Source of the DNA: Candidatus Lernaella stagnicola
GTDB taxonomy: Bacteria; Lernaellota; Lernaellaia; Lernaellales; Lernaellaceae
Reading direction: 5' to 3'
Length of the DNA stretch: 64,000 nucleotides
NCBI GenBank assembly: GCA_030765525.1
Contig: JAVCCK010000038.1
Span: 286,882 to 350,881 of the forward strand
Part shown: one piece after another, positions 35,126 through 43,874 of the stretch
Layout: every line of letters starts with the position of its first letter
Position numbering within the stretch: the first letter of the stretch is position 1
Notes under the pieces: generated by a model
Database searches by the model: none
What the model saw: the letters and a program-made list of their open reading frames with translations, nothing else
Told to the model about the DNA's origin: nothing
Translations under genes and position numbers: made by a program

Positions 35126-36574
35126 ATGAAAGCACTGCTCGTTCATCCGCCCAACCGTCATCAGGTGTGGGCCGGCGTGCCGCAGCAAGTCAACTCGCGC
35201 GGCTCGCATATGTTTCCGCCGCTGCAGGTGATGCACCTGTCGGCCTACGTGAAAGCGCGCTCGTCACACGCGTGCAATGTCGTGGATTTCCGCCTCGACG
35301 AACCCGACGAGACCGGCATGGCTCGTCGTATCGCCGCCGCCGGGCCGGACTTGGTAGGCGTCACCGCCAACAGTCACAACCTGGCTAACGTCGCGGCGGT
35401 CGTTCGCGCCGCCCGCCAAGGCGCCCCGCAGGCGAAGATCGTGCTGGGCGGGCCGCACGTCAACGCTTTTCCGGAATCGGCGGCGAGCTTCCCCGGCGTG
35501 GACGCGGCGGTGTGCGGGGACGGCGAGAAGCCGCTGGTCGCGTTGCTGGACGCGTTGGCCGACGAAGAGGCGTGGTCGAGCATCCCCGGCGTATGGCGCG
35601 TGCGTGACGGCGTGGTCGAGCATAGCGAGGTGGCCGAGCCGATCCACGACCTGGACGACCTGCCCCTGCCCGACCGCGACTGGGCGCCCCGCGGCGTGTA
35701 CTTCACTCCGGCGATGCGGGAACGGCAGGCGACGACGATCATCGGCAGCCGCGGCTGCCCGTTTCAATGCATCTATTGCTCGGTACCGCATCGCTATCGC
35801 GCGCGCAGCGCCGCGCACATCGTGAACGAACTGGAAGAATGCTCCCGGCGCTACGGCATCCGCGAAGTGCATTTCGTGGACGACATTTTCAACATCACCG
35901 AGCAACGCGTCATCGACATTGCCGAGGAGATCCTGCGGCGCGACGTGCGCATGAAATGGGGCTTCAAAGGCGGCTGCCGCAACGTGTCGAGCGAAATGCT
36001 CGCCGTGGCGCGCCGGGCCGGTTTGGTACGCGCCCACTACGGCGTGGAGACCTACACCGACGAAGGCCTGCGGGCACTGGACAAGAAGCTGACGATCGCC
36101 GACGTGCGCCGCACGTTCGCGCTCACCCACGAGGCGGGCGTGCTGACCATCGCCTATATGATCATCGGCTCGCCCCACGAAAAAAAGATGGCGGAGCTTC
36201 TGGACGCGCGGCGTTTCATCGCGGAACTCAAACCCGACTACGTGGTGTACTCGCTGTTTTCGCCCTACCCCGAGTCGCCGTCCTTCGCGCTGGGTGTCGA
36301 ACGCGGTTTGTGGCCCGCCGATGTGTGGGAGCGCTTCATGCGCAATCCCACGCCGGACCACGATCTGCCGACGACATGGACCGAACACTTCACCAAGCAC
36401 GAACTCGTCGACGCGTTCAAGAAAGTCAACTTCGCTTTCTACGCCCACCCCCGCACACTCGTCCGCACGTTGGGACGCATCCGCTCATGGGTCGAGTTGA
36501 AACGCACGGTGGCGGGGGGGATGTCGCTACTGAAAGTTTGGCTGATGCGCGCGGCGGGCGGGCGGCGCATTTAA
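35126..36574 (+). CDS. B12-binding-domain radical SAM protein
   Basis: 482 aa. Residues ~1-140 form a Rossmann-like cobalamin-binding-type domain (LLVHPPN start, VTANSHNLANV, IVLGGPHVNAFPE, VDAAVCGDGE). The radical SAM core starts with TTIIGSRGCPFQCIYC, whose Cys211, Cys215 and Cys218 bind the 4Fe-4S cluster. It continues with VHFVDDIFNI and YGVETYTDEGLRALDKKLT. The C-terminus has a Lys/Arg-rich helix. Relatives (BchE/P-methylase-like) methylate or cyclise unactivated carbons, but many act on unknown natural products. The conserved DxHxxG cobalamin-ligand motif is absent, so base-off binding is likely. It converges and overlaps the next gene by 4 nt. Confidence 0.85.
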   Translation: MKALLVHPPNRHQVWAGVPQQVNSRGSHMFPPLQVMHLSAYVKARSSHACNVVDFRLDEPDETGMARRIAAAGPDLVGVTANSHNLANVAAVVRAARQGAPQAKIVLGGPHVNAFPESAASFPGVDAAVCGDGEKPLVALLDALADEEAWSSIPGVWRVRDGVVEHSEVAEPIHDLDDLPLPDRDWAPRGVYFTPAMRERQATTIIGSRGCPFQCIYCSVPHRYRARSAAHIVNELEECSRRYGIREVHFVDDIFNITEQRVIDIAEEILRRDVRMKWGFKGGCRNVSSEMLAVARRAGLVRAHYGVETYTDEGLRALDKKLTIADVRRTFALTHEAGVLTIAYMIIGSPHEKKMAELLDARRFIAELKPDYVVYSLFSPYPESPSFALGVERGLWPADVWERFMRNPTPDHDLPTTWTEHFTKHELVDAFKKVNFAFYAHPRTLVRTLGRIRSWVELKRTVAGGMSLLKVWLMRAAGGRRI

Positions 36575-38733
36575 TCGCGGCGCGTCGCTTCCATCTGACC
36601 GCGCAGCCGCAACCACGGCTCGTCGTTTTCGATCTCGGGCACGCTTACCTGACGGAAAAACGCGAGCATGCGCGCCAGGGATTCCTCCGCCTCGGGCGGC
36701 ACGGCGAAATCGATCTCTCCCGTCCGACGACCTGACGCTTCCCACAACGCCGCGACGACCGGCTCGCTCAAACCGCTTCGTTCGACGACCCACCCCAACA
36801 CTTCTTCGCGGTGCCCGCGGGCATACAACAGCGCGTCGCGCACCGCGGCCAGGTACCGTTCGCGGCCCTGCGGGTGTCGGACGAGCCAGGATTCGGTCAG
36901 CACCAACAAGGAGTAAAACGGGCGGGACACCACTTCCGATCGCCCGCCCTCACGGGCCAATGCCGTCAGCCACGGGTCCCAAGTCGCCACGGCGCTCACC
37001 TGCCGCTCGGCCAACGCTTGCCGGTGGTCCCGCATCCCGAGGTTGACGAGCGCCACGTCGCGCGGGGCGCTCAGGCCGGCGGCGGCCAGCCAACGCGTAA
37101 GGTCGGCATGCGGCGTCGATTCGAAGGGAACGCCGATCTTGCCGCCGCGTAGCTGACCGATCTGTTTGACATCGGGCGTTGCGGCCACGAGCCCGATGCG
37201 GCCCAGGCCGCCGGTGCAGCCGACGATCCGCCAGCGGGGTCGCGCGGTGAGGAAAAGCACGGCGGGCAATTCGGTCGTGAACGTACCGTCCAGTTCGGGC
37301 GCTGCGTCGGCTTGGTCGCTGCCGCGCTCAAAAACACGAAAGCTTGCGTCGAGCCCGTGCTTCCGGGCGATATCGGTTCGACGCAGCACTTCGCCGATCA
37401 ACGTATGCAGCGGCGTGATGGCGCTGTAACCCAACCGCAAGGGCAACGCGGTTCGAACATCCCCGGCGACAAACCCGACCTGCCGCAACCGGCCCAGCAC
37501 GTCCCGCGCGATGAGCGCGTGCCCGACCGCGTTGGGGTGAAAGAGGTGACCGGGAAGGAAATCGACGACGCCGTCGGCCTCCCAGCGCACGTCAACGTCC
37601 ACGACGACCGCCGCCCCGTCTCGGTCCAACGCCAGCAGTGCTTGCGGGTAGCGCTCGTCATAAAAACGAGGGATGAAATGTTCCATTTCCCTGTTCACCG
37701 GCATGCGCACGAACACGAGCGTGAAACGCTTCTCGCGGGCGAATTCGATCATCCGGCGCAGGTTGTCCTCGTATTCGTCGAGCGGCACGCGGTGCTTCAT
37801 GCGTTTGCCCTCGACCGCGCGGCGGTGCACTTCGCCGGGGTCTTCCCAATCCAAGGCCTGCCCGCGCCACAAACCGACCAGCACCTGCCGCAGGACAATG
37901 AACAGCCGGCTGCGGTATAGAAGTCGTTGCATCCCTTGCGCACCGCCGGCGGCTTCGCGCTCGCGGTCGGTGTGGAATTCCAGCGCCGGGTCGTTGTTGT
38001 AGGCAATGACGACCAGGTCCGGCTGCAGCCGCTCGGTGTGTTCGCGCAGCAGTTTCAACCCCTGATGCGTCGTGTGCCCCGGGCAGGCGGCGTTGTAGAT
38101 CGTCACCCGCTTGCCGGGCATGGCGGCGGTCAGCCCGCGTTCCAGCGCCCGCGCCATCGTCTCAGGCTCGGCGACGCCCAATCCGTACGCCGAGGAATCG
38201 CCAAGCAACAGGCCGCGCACCTCGTCGGCGGCGCGGTTGGGCGGCGGCTCCGGCGCGCGCCAACCCAGCGAATTGGTGGTGACGTACTCACCGCCGACCG
38301 TGTTGTGGAAATCCTTGAGATTCGGAACGAGCCGCCAGTTCAGCACCGGGTCGGGTAGAAACATGGTTTTGACGTTGGCGTTGAGATAGGCGCGCAAGCC
38401 CAGTTCCACGCTCGTCAGCGCGAGGCCTACGGCGGCCAGTCCGATCACCGGCATAAGCCAGCGGCGATCGCGCAGGCGGTTACGCAAGAGCGCGAAGCCG
38501 CCGAAGACGAACAGCGCCGTCAGATCCAAGAGCGCGGCCAGACACGCGCCGAGCATCCGCACGCCCCCGGCCGTCGAGTAGGGCGAGACCGGGTCGACCA
38601 GCGGGCCCTTGTACCAGTCGCCACCCGGATTGTCCGGAACGAGAAAAGGCAGGCCGACCAGCAGCACGTTCACTACGAACAACGCGGCCAGCGGCCGCCA
38701 TTCGGCGCGGTGATGGGGTTTGTTCGCGGTCAT
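36571..38733 (-). CDS. Membrane SGNH hydrolase fused to an NMT1/SsuA-type substrate-binding domain
   Basis: Start set at ATG 38733 (alternative 38754); about 720 aa. The N-terminus has about three TM segments (~15-33, 60-85, 93-113). An SGNH domain follows: block I LLLGDSSAYGLG (Ser180 region), the NAACPGHTTH glycine block, VIAYNNDPALE (Asn), and a C-terminal HLFHPNAVGH His (~396-405). From about residue 430 on, the sequence is a periplasmic ligand-binding domain of the NMT1/THI5/SsuA type: LRLGYSAITPLHTLIGEV, IGLVAATPDVKQIGQLRGGK, IGVPFESTPHADLTRWL, VSAVATWDPWLTAL. A hydrolase and a binding protein in one chain are unusual. The function could be ligand-controlled envelope modification (speculative). 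Confidence 0.7.
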   Translation of the reverse strand: MTANKPHHRAEWRPLAALFVVNVLLVGLPFLVPDNPGGDWYKGPLVDPVSPYSTAGGVRMLGACLAALLDLTALFVFGGFALLRNRLRDRRWLMPVIGLAAVGLALTSVELGLRAYLNANVKTMFLPDPVLNWRLVPNLKDFHNTVGGEYVTTNSLGWRAPEPPPNRAADEVRGLLLGDSSAYGLGVAEPETMARALERGLTAAMPGKRVTIYNAACPGHTTHQGLKLLREHTERLQPDLVVIAYNNDPALEFHTDREREAAGGAQGMQRLLYRSRLFIVLRQVLVGLWRGQALDWEDPGEVHRRAVEGKRMKHRVPLDEYEDNLRRMIEFAREKRFTLVFVRMPVNREMEHFIPRFYDERYPQALLALDRDGAAVVVDVDVRWEADGVVDFLPGHLFHPNAVGHALIARDVLGRLRQVGFVAGDVRTALPLRLGYSAITPLHTLIGEVLRRTDIARKHGLDASFRVFERGSDQADAAPELDGTFTTELPAVLFLTARPRWRIVGCTGGLGRIGLVAATPDVKQIGQLRGGKIGVPFESTPHADLTRWLAAAGLSAPRDVALVNLGMRDHRQALAERQVSAVATWDPWLTALAREGGRSEVVSRPFYSLLVLTESWLVRHPQGRERYLAAVRDALLYARGHREEVLGWVVERSGLSEPVVAALWEASGRRTGEIDFAVPPEAEESLARMLAFFRQVSVPEIENDEPWLRLRGQMEATRRD

Positions 38734-38778
38734 GGTTCGGCGATTGTCGCCCAATGCCGCCTGGAGGTCAAAGATGCG

Positions 38779-40098
38779 TCAGGCAGCGGCGGGCGGCAAC
38801 TGCGTATATCGCGCGCGCAGGCGCCGTCTCAGGTAGGGGTACAAAAACGCGAAGCCGAAGCTCGAGCCGTAACTGGCGTAGTTGGACAAGAAGGGCGAAA
38901 ACGGCAAAAAGAGGAGCGCGCAGAATATCGCGAAGCCCATCCAGAGGCCCATCTTGAGGCCGTAACGATTCGCCTGGTCCCAACGATTGCGAATCGCGGC
39001 AAAGAAGGGGACGAAAAACAGCGTGGCGACCAGGACGATGATCGCGCGCGAATACTCTTCGGCCCACGGCAACGCCTCGCCCAGCCCGCCGCGCTTGGCC
39101 ACGACCATGATCGGCAGCCGGACCGTGGCGATCACCCACCAGTGCACGACCAGAAACAAAAGGCTTTCCTTGCCGAGAGTCTCCAGGTGCGCAAACATCC
39201 ACTTCACCGCGCGGTTGGTGTAGGCCTTCGCGCCCTTGTAGAAACGCCGCGCCAGCAAGTAGGACAGCCCCGCGCCGCCCACGGTGATCAGCACGTAACT
39301 CGGGATGCCGCGAATCATCAGGTCAAGGTAGCTGTCGAGAAACATCTGCGGAAACACGCGGCCGCCGTCGACCAAGTGCACGACCGGCCCCGCCGCAAAC
39401 AACACGCTGAACAGAATCCACCACGGCCGCTCGCTGCCCGAACCGGAAACCAAGCTGCGGTAGCACAACGCGCCCATGTAGAAAAACACGACCCACGGAA
39501 GCATGCTGAAGTGAACGAACAGCATGCGCCGCATCGGTCCGAGTTCACTTAGCAATGTCCGGATAGGTTTGATGGCCACCATGAAATCGGCGCCGGAGGG
39601 TATCTGCGCTTTGAGCGCCGAAAAATCGGGGATGACCATATCCAGTTGCAGGCGCACGCGAAACTGCGTGTAGAACACGAAGGCCGCCGCCATGATCGCG
39701 AAGTGCGCCCAGGTCGGCAGTTTGCTGCGCATCAGAAAATAGACGGCCATGGTGCACATCGCCACGCCTTGGAAAATATCGAAAAAGGCAAGGCTGACGC
39801 GGTTGATGTTGTAGGTATAGCCGAGCACAAACAGCAAAATCGCGGCCATGTAGTAAAAGCGGTCGGCCGCAAAGCCGGGCTTGTCGCGGTTGCGTTCGAG
39901 GAACGTCATCACGTTCATGCCCGAAACGAAAAAGAAAATCGGGCCCGAGAAATCCATGATGTACAAGATGATTTTGTCCAACGCGCGCGGCGCCGGCATG
40001 TCCACCCGCACCGCGTGGCCGATCAGCATCAGCACACAGGCGAGTCCTTTAAGCATATCGATTTCGGGATAGCGGATGTGTTTGGCGGCCACGGCCAT
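38779..40098 (-). CDS. Polytopic acyltransferase, HGSNAT/DUF1624-like
   Basis: Start chosen at ATG 40098 (GAGGAG upstream), giving 439 aa with about 10-11 TM segments. The opening RYPEIDMLKGLACVLMLIGHAV has the Asp-x-x-[KR]-G and catalytic-type His of the acyltransferase-3/HGSNAT superfamily. IMDFSGPIFFFVSGMNVMTFL is the conserved next block. Members transfer acetyl or other acyl groups to envelope glycans or lipids across the membrane. Two SGNH proteins nearby could be functional partners, as in other acyltransferase/SGNH systems (inference). Confidence 0.7.
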   Translation of the reverse strand: MAVAAKHIRYPEIDMLKGLACVLMLIGHAVRVDMPAPRALDKIILYIMDFSGPIFFFVSGMNVMTFLERNRDKPGFAADRFYYMAAILLFVLGYTYNINRVSLAFFDIFQGVAMCTMAVYFLMRSKLPTWAHFAIMAAAFVFYTQFRVRLQLDMVIPDFSALKAQIPSGADFMVAIKPIRTLLSELGPMRRMLFVHFSMLPWVVFFYMGALCYRSLVSGSGSERPWWILFSVLFAAGPVVHLVDGGRVFPQMFLDSYLDLMIRGIPSYVLITVGGAGLSYLLARRFYKGAKAYTNRAVKWMFAHLETLGKESLLFLVVHWWVIATVRLPIMVVAKRGGLGEALPWAEEYSRAIIVLVATLFFVPFFAAIRNRWDQANRYGLKMGLWMGFAIFCALLFLPFSPFLSNYASYGSSFGFAFLYPYLRRRLRARYTQLPPAAA

Positions 40099-40207
40099 CG
40101 TCTCCTCAAGCAAAATGTTGTGGTGTCTCCGGCGTGCGACACGCGCGGGGAGACGACCGGCCTGCAAGCCGCGATATTGGCACAGGTTTATGCGTCGCTC
40201 AATAGCG

Positions 40208-42289
40208 CTATTCGATTAGCGGACTGATGATCGTGGCCACGCCGTCGTCGTAGGCAGTTCGCATAAAGGTCGCCAATTGGTTGTGAGCGCCCTCGTAAAA
40301 CTCGCCGCCCGAACCGAAGATCATCGAATGCTCGTGAGTGTCGAAAATGAACACCGCGGGCTCCTGAACCGGCGTCAGCGCAGTCGGTATGTCCTCGATC
40401 AAATAGGGGTACGGCTCCAGCAAGGTCAAGCCGATGCCGCGTGCCATCTCGGAGCAGCCGGGGCCGCCCAGCGTGTTGTCGTAGGCCGCCATCTGCAGCA
40501 AGAGGTTTAGGTTATCCCGTTCGAACAGCGGGTCCTTCATCACGAGATTTGCATACGCGTAGCCGTCGGCGGGTTCGATAATGTGGCTGATGAGGTCGAG
40601 TGTGAAGTCCACCTTGTCGATCAACGGATCGTCCGAGAACAACTCGACGATTTTCAAAATGCCGACGAGCACTTCGCCGTACCAGGCGCCCGTAATGATC
40701 TTGCGGTAATTCTCCGCGCCGGCGTTGAACATGAAGGTGTCCACGTCCGGCTCGACGGCGACGTACACTCCGCCGTGAATGCCGCCGTGCGAATGGCCCA
40801 TGTAGTAAATCGTGGACGTGTCCAGGTCCGGAATGCCATCGCCGCCGGTCTCGTACGGGACCAGGTCCACTTCGTCGAGTTCACGGATCAAGTGCTTGAG
40901 CCAGTACAAATCGGCGATGTCCTGGCGCAACGTGTCGCGGCACTGCAAGGGCGCCAGCACGTTGTAAAACTGGAGGAAGCGATAGATCACTTCCAGCGGT
41001 TCGGGCACCCATTCCGGGATATCGGTGCGCGCGCCGTGGTACACCCAGTCGATAGAAATCGTCGCGAAGCCCTGCCCGGCCACGGTGCGGCCCATCGTCG
41101 AGAGCTCGCCCCGGCTCGACTGAATGCCGTGCCCGTAAATGACCACCGGGAACCGACCCTCGTGCCCGTTGATGCCTTTTTTCGGCAGCATCAAACGCGC
41201 CGTGACGTCCATGGGGTCGCCGGTAATCGGCTCGCTGTCGGCGTCGTAGGCGAACTTGCCGTCGTGCAGCCAGCCGACGGTCTGGTAGTCGGTTTCCCAC
41301 ATGGAATCGACGTTCGGATGGTTGTAGCCCAGGTATCGCCATTCACTCGGCGTGGGCGGATCGGTCAGCGCCCGGTCGGCCAGCTTCTCGTGAATGATCA
41401 TCAGATCCCGGCTGACCCACTGGGTGTGAAAAAAGGACGCGCCGACAATTTCGCTGGGCGCGACGCCGTATTGCGCTTCGAGTTCCGCGAGGAAAGGCGC
41501 CCATTTTTGCCGGTGCGGTTCGAGCATCGCCGCGTCGGGCGCGTCCGGGTCGGCCGCGTCGCTCAGCACGTAGCTCAGATGCGCGGGCCGCTCGTAGCAG
41601 TCGCCGTCTTCCGGCCGCAAATTCGTCGTGGCGACGCACGCCATGGTCGTGTTTTCCGGGAAGGGGAAATGCGGCCGCAGTTCCAGCACTCCGGTTTGGG
41701 GCCGGTACAGGGTGTCGACGCGCCACAACTCGCCGTAATGCGCGTGCTCGGCATCTTCCAAGACGGCGCAAAAGATGGGGTCGTCCAGGCTGGGTTCACC
41801 GTCGGACATTCCCGACAAGTCCGGCTCGGCGGCGGTGTGGAACCACACGGGGCAGGTCACGCCGAAGCCGTCGAGGCCGTCGATATCCTTGAAGAGCGTG
41901 CGCACGGACAACCAAAGCTCGGCGAGGTACGTAACCAACTCGTCGCCCACGCGAGTTCGAAAGCCGGTCGGCGAGTCCTCGTCCCGTTCCATGAAGGTCA
42001 ACGACGGAAACGGCACGTTGCGCTCGCCTTCGGTCAAGTTGAAGGACAAAAACAAGCCGCTGTCGCATTCCTCGGCAGTGTCGTCGTCGTTATTATCGTC
42101 ATCATCAGTGACGGTATCGTCATCGTCGGTGGCGGGAGTTGTGTCATTGTCGTCATCGTTATTGTCGTCGTCGTCATCATCGATGTCGTTATCGTCGTTG
42201 TTGTCATCGTCATCGTCGTCGCCGCAGGCGGCAAAACAAAAAGTGAGCAGGAGAATCAACGACAGAAGAAGAATCGGCACTAAGCGCAT
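40208..42289 (-). CDS. Asp/Asn-linker lipoprotein with alpha/beta hydrolase domain
   Basis: 693 aa from ATG 42289 with GGAG 6 nt upstream. Lipid Cys22 (CFAAC). Residues ~23-73 are nearly all Asp/Asn/Thr. The N-terminal ~250 residues resemble the beta-rich N-domain of bacterial virulence-factor lipases (FPSLTFMERDEDSPTGFRTR and similar). The C-terminal hydrolase has PVVIYGHGIQSS (oxyanion strand), the nucleophile elbow YMGHSHGGIHGG (Ser), and a late His in DTHEHSMIFG. It is probably an exported esterase or lipase. Three lipoproteins of this design stand in a row here. Confidence 0.8.
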   Translation of the reverse strand: MRLVPILLLSLILLLTFCFAACGDDDDDDNNDDNDIDDDDDDNNDDDNDTTPATDDDDTVTDDDDNNDDDTAEECDSGLFLSFNLTEGERNVPFPSLTFMERDEDSPTGFRTRVGDELVTYLAELWLSVRTLFKDIDGLDGFGVTCPVWFHTAAEPDLSGMSDGEPSLDDPIFCAVLEDAEHAHYGELWRVDTLYRPQTGVLELRPHFPFPENTTMACVATTNLRPEDGDCYERPAHLSYVLSDAADPDAPDAAMLEPHRQKWAPFLAELEAQYGVAPSEIVGASFFHTQWVSRDLMIIHEKLADRALTDPPTPSEWRYLGYNHPNVDSMWETDYQTVGWLHDGKFAYDADSEPITGDPMDVTARLMLPKKGINGHEGRFPVVIYGHGIQSSRGELSTMGRTVAGQGFATISIDWVYHGARTDIPEWVPEPLEVIYRFLQFYNVLAPLQCRDTLRQDIADLYWLKHLIRELDEVDLVPYETGGDGIPDLDTSTIYYMGHSHGGIHGGVYVAVEPDVDTFMFNAGAENYRKIITGAWYGEVLVGILKIVELFSDDPLIDKVDFTLDLISHIIEPADGYAYANLVMKDPLFERDNLNLLLQMAAYDNTLGGPGCSEMARGIGLTLLEPYPYLIEDIPTALTPVQEPAVFIFDTHEHSMIFGSGGEFYEGAHNQLATFMRTAYDDGVATIISPLIE

Positions 42290-42439
42290 GGTAAGACTCC
42301 TACACGGCGCAGGAAAACGCTGAAATCACATCGGAATAAACACACCGCCGGTTTCTATCTCAACGAAAGTGCCAAGTTGTGTCAACCGGCGGCGTCGCGC
42401 GAAACCAAGCCCGGGCCGCTTTTTCGCAAGCGAAATCGA

Positions 42440-43840
42440 TCACTCATAAAAAAGTGGATCGACGGCCACCGCGTCCGGCAGCTCGAGCAGCTCGCCAAGC
42501 GAAAACCCAACAAAGGTTTGCTCGGGAACCGGAATTTCGCCGCCGGAAACCCAAAAGCAAAGGTCTTCGCCGGAAAAAACCATCTGATAAATCGCGCCGT
42601 TGGTGGCGATGCTTTCGTCGTTGTCGAACACGCCGGGCGGCGTGGTTTCGCCGTTGTCGGGATTGACCCGGTCGCGCAACACGGAGATCAGCACGCCGGG
42701 GTCGATTTCGCCCCAATGAGTTTCGTCACCGTCCGGACCGCAAAGCTGCGTCGCGCGCGTAAAGCGGCGGAGGCTCGAGGCACCGGCCGGTTCAGCGTCC
42801 AGGTCTTCGGTTTCGGGCGCCACGAAATGATTGGTCGCCACGACCACGCCCTGCTCCAGCGGCCGCACGCCGACGCCCACGCCCGTCATTTCAAACGCCG
42901 CGGCCTCGCCCGCAACCGCGTCGGCCACCACGATGGTCTCGACGGTCATGTGATCCTGGGCAAGGATGAACTCCTGCGCTTCTTGCAGACTGCCTGCCGT
43001 TTTCAGCAGCATCGCCTGCATCTGCACGTGGCTGCGGCCGTAGCGGTCGTGCACGGTGTTGTTAAGCGGGTCGGCTTCGTTGGACGCCACGGTAACGCCC
43101 GCCGCGTTCATGCCCGAATAAGGGCTGAGGTTGCCCGGGAAACCGATAAACGTGTGCGGAATGCCGTCGTCGGGCTGCCGCACGAAAATCACCGGGTAAT
43201 CGAGCAGGTAATCGATCTTGCTCCAGTCCAGGCCCCGCGCGTGGTAGAGGCGGCCGTCGACCGTGGCGTCCCCGGCGGCTGCGACCTGCGTGCAACCCGG
43301 GCCGCGTAGCGCCGGCGGGAAGCCTTCGCCGAGGAATTCCACGAGCACGTCGCCGAAATTCATGAGCAGGCAGACTTCCATCGTAAAGCCGACATCGCCC
43401 GCCGCGTCGGAAAGCCCGCGGCATTCGGCCAAGGTATCCGGGTAGGAATTGTCGACCGCCATGTCGATCAAGCCGAGCAAACGGGCGATCGGCAACAGGA
43501 TGTCGATGAGATGGTACTGGTCGAGCCAATCGATGCCCGCGCCAAGCTCCGCGTGCAGCATCGTGCCCTGCTGATGGCCCATGTCGTAGGCGCTGCCCGC
43601 CAACCAGACGATCTGCCAGCCTTCGTAGATTTCGACGTGCGGCTCGACCGGCGTCCACTCGTCGTCGTTGTTGTCGTCGTTATCGTCGTCGTCGTCCGCC
43701 GCGGTATCGTCGTTGTCGTCGTCATCGTCGCCGGCGCCGTCGCCGCTGTCATCGTCGTCGTCATCCCCGCAAGCAAACAGCGCGAGAGACAACATCAGCG
43801 CGGCGACAATCACCATAATCCACGTCGCGGTTCTTCTCAT
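42440..43840 (-). CDS. Asp/Asn-linker lipoprotein with C45/acyl-transferase NTN-hydrolase domain
   Basis: 466 aa. The lipobox is LALFAC (lipid Cys24), then ~35 Asp/Asn/Gly residues. The catalytic domain matches the C45 family (acyl-CoA:6-APA acyltransferase-like). It has AYDMGHQQGTMLHAELG, then the autoprocessing-type nucleophile GPGCTQVAAAG (Cys183), then LYHARGLDWSK and NLSPYSGMNAAGVTVASNE. Such NTN hydrolases cut or transfer amides. The Cys lies after the linker, so self-cleavage would release the soluble beta chain from the lipid anchor (inference). Confidence 0.8.
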   Translation of the reverse strand: MRRTATWIMVIVAALMLSLALFACGDDDDDDSGDGAGDDDDDNDDTAADDDDDNDDNNDDEWTPVEPHVEIYEGWQIVWLAGSAYDMGHQQGTMLHAELGAGIDWLDQYHLIDILLPIARLLGLIDMAVDNSYPDTLAECRGLSDAAGDVGFTMEVCLLMNFGDVLVEFLGEGFPPALRGPGCTQVAAAGDATVDGRLYHARGLDWSKIDYLLDYPVIFVRQPDDGIPHTFIGFPGNLSPYSGMNAAGVTVASNEADPLNNTVHDRYGRSHVQMQAMLLKTAGSLQEAQEFILAQDHMTVETIVVADAVAGEAAAFEMTGVGVGVRPLEQGVVVATNHFVAPETEDLDAEPAGASSLRRFTRATQLCGPDGDETHWGEIDPGVLISVLRDRVNPDNGETTPPGVFDNDESIATNGAIYQMVFSGEDLCFWVSGGEIPVPEQTFVGFSLGELLELPDAVAVDPLFYE

Positions 43841-43874
43841 GATTCACCCCGTATTCGACGACGGACGCGCGTCG

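Noticed and set aside
40583..42283. Long plus-strand frame opposite the hydrolase lipoprotein
   Set aside because: Antisense shadow. Its Val/Ile-rich end is just the reverse of the Asp codon repeats.
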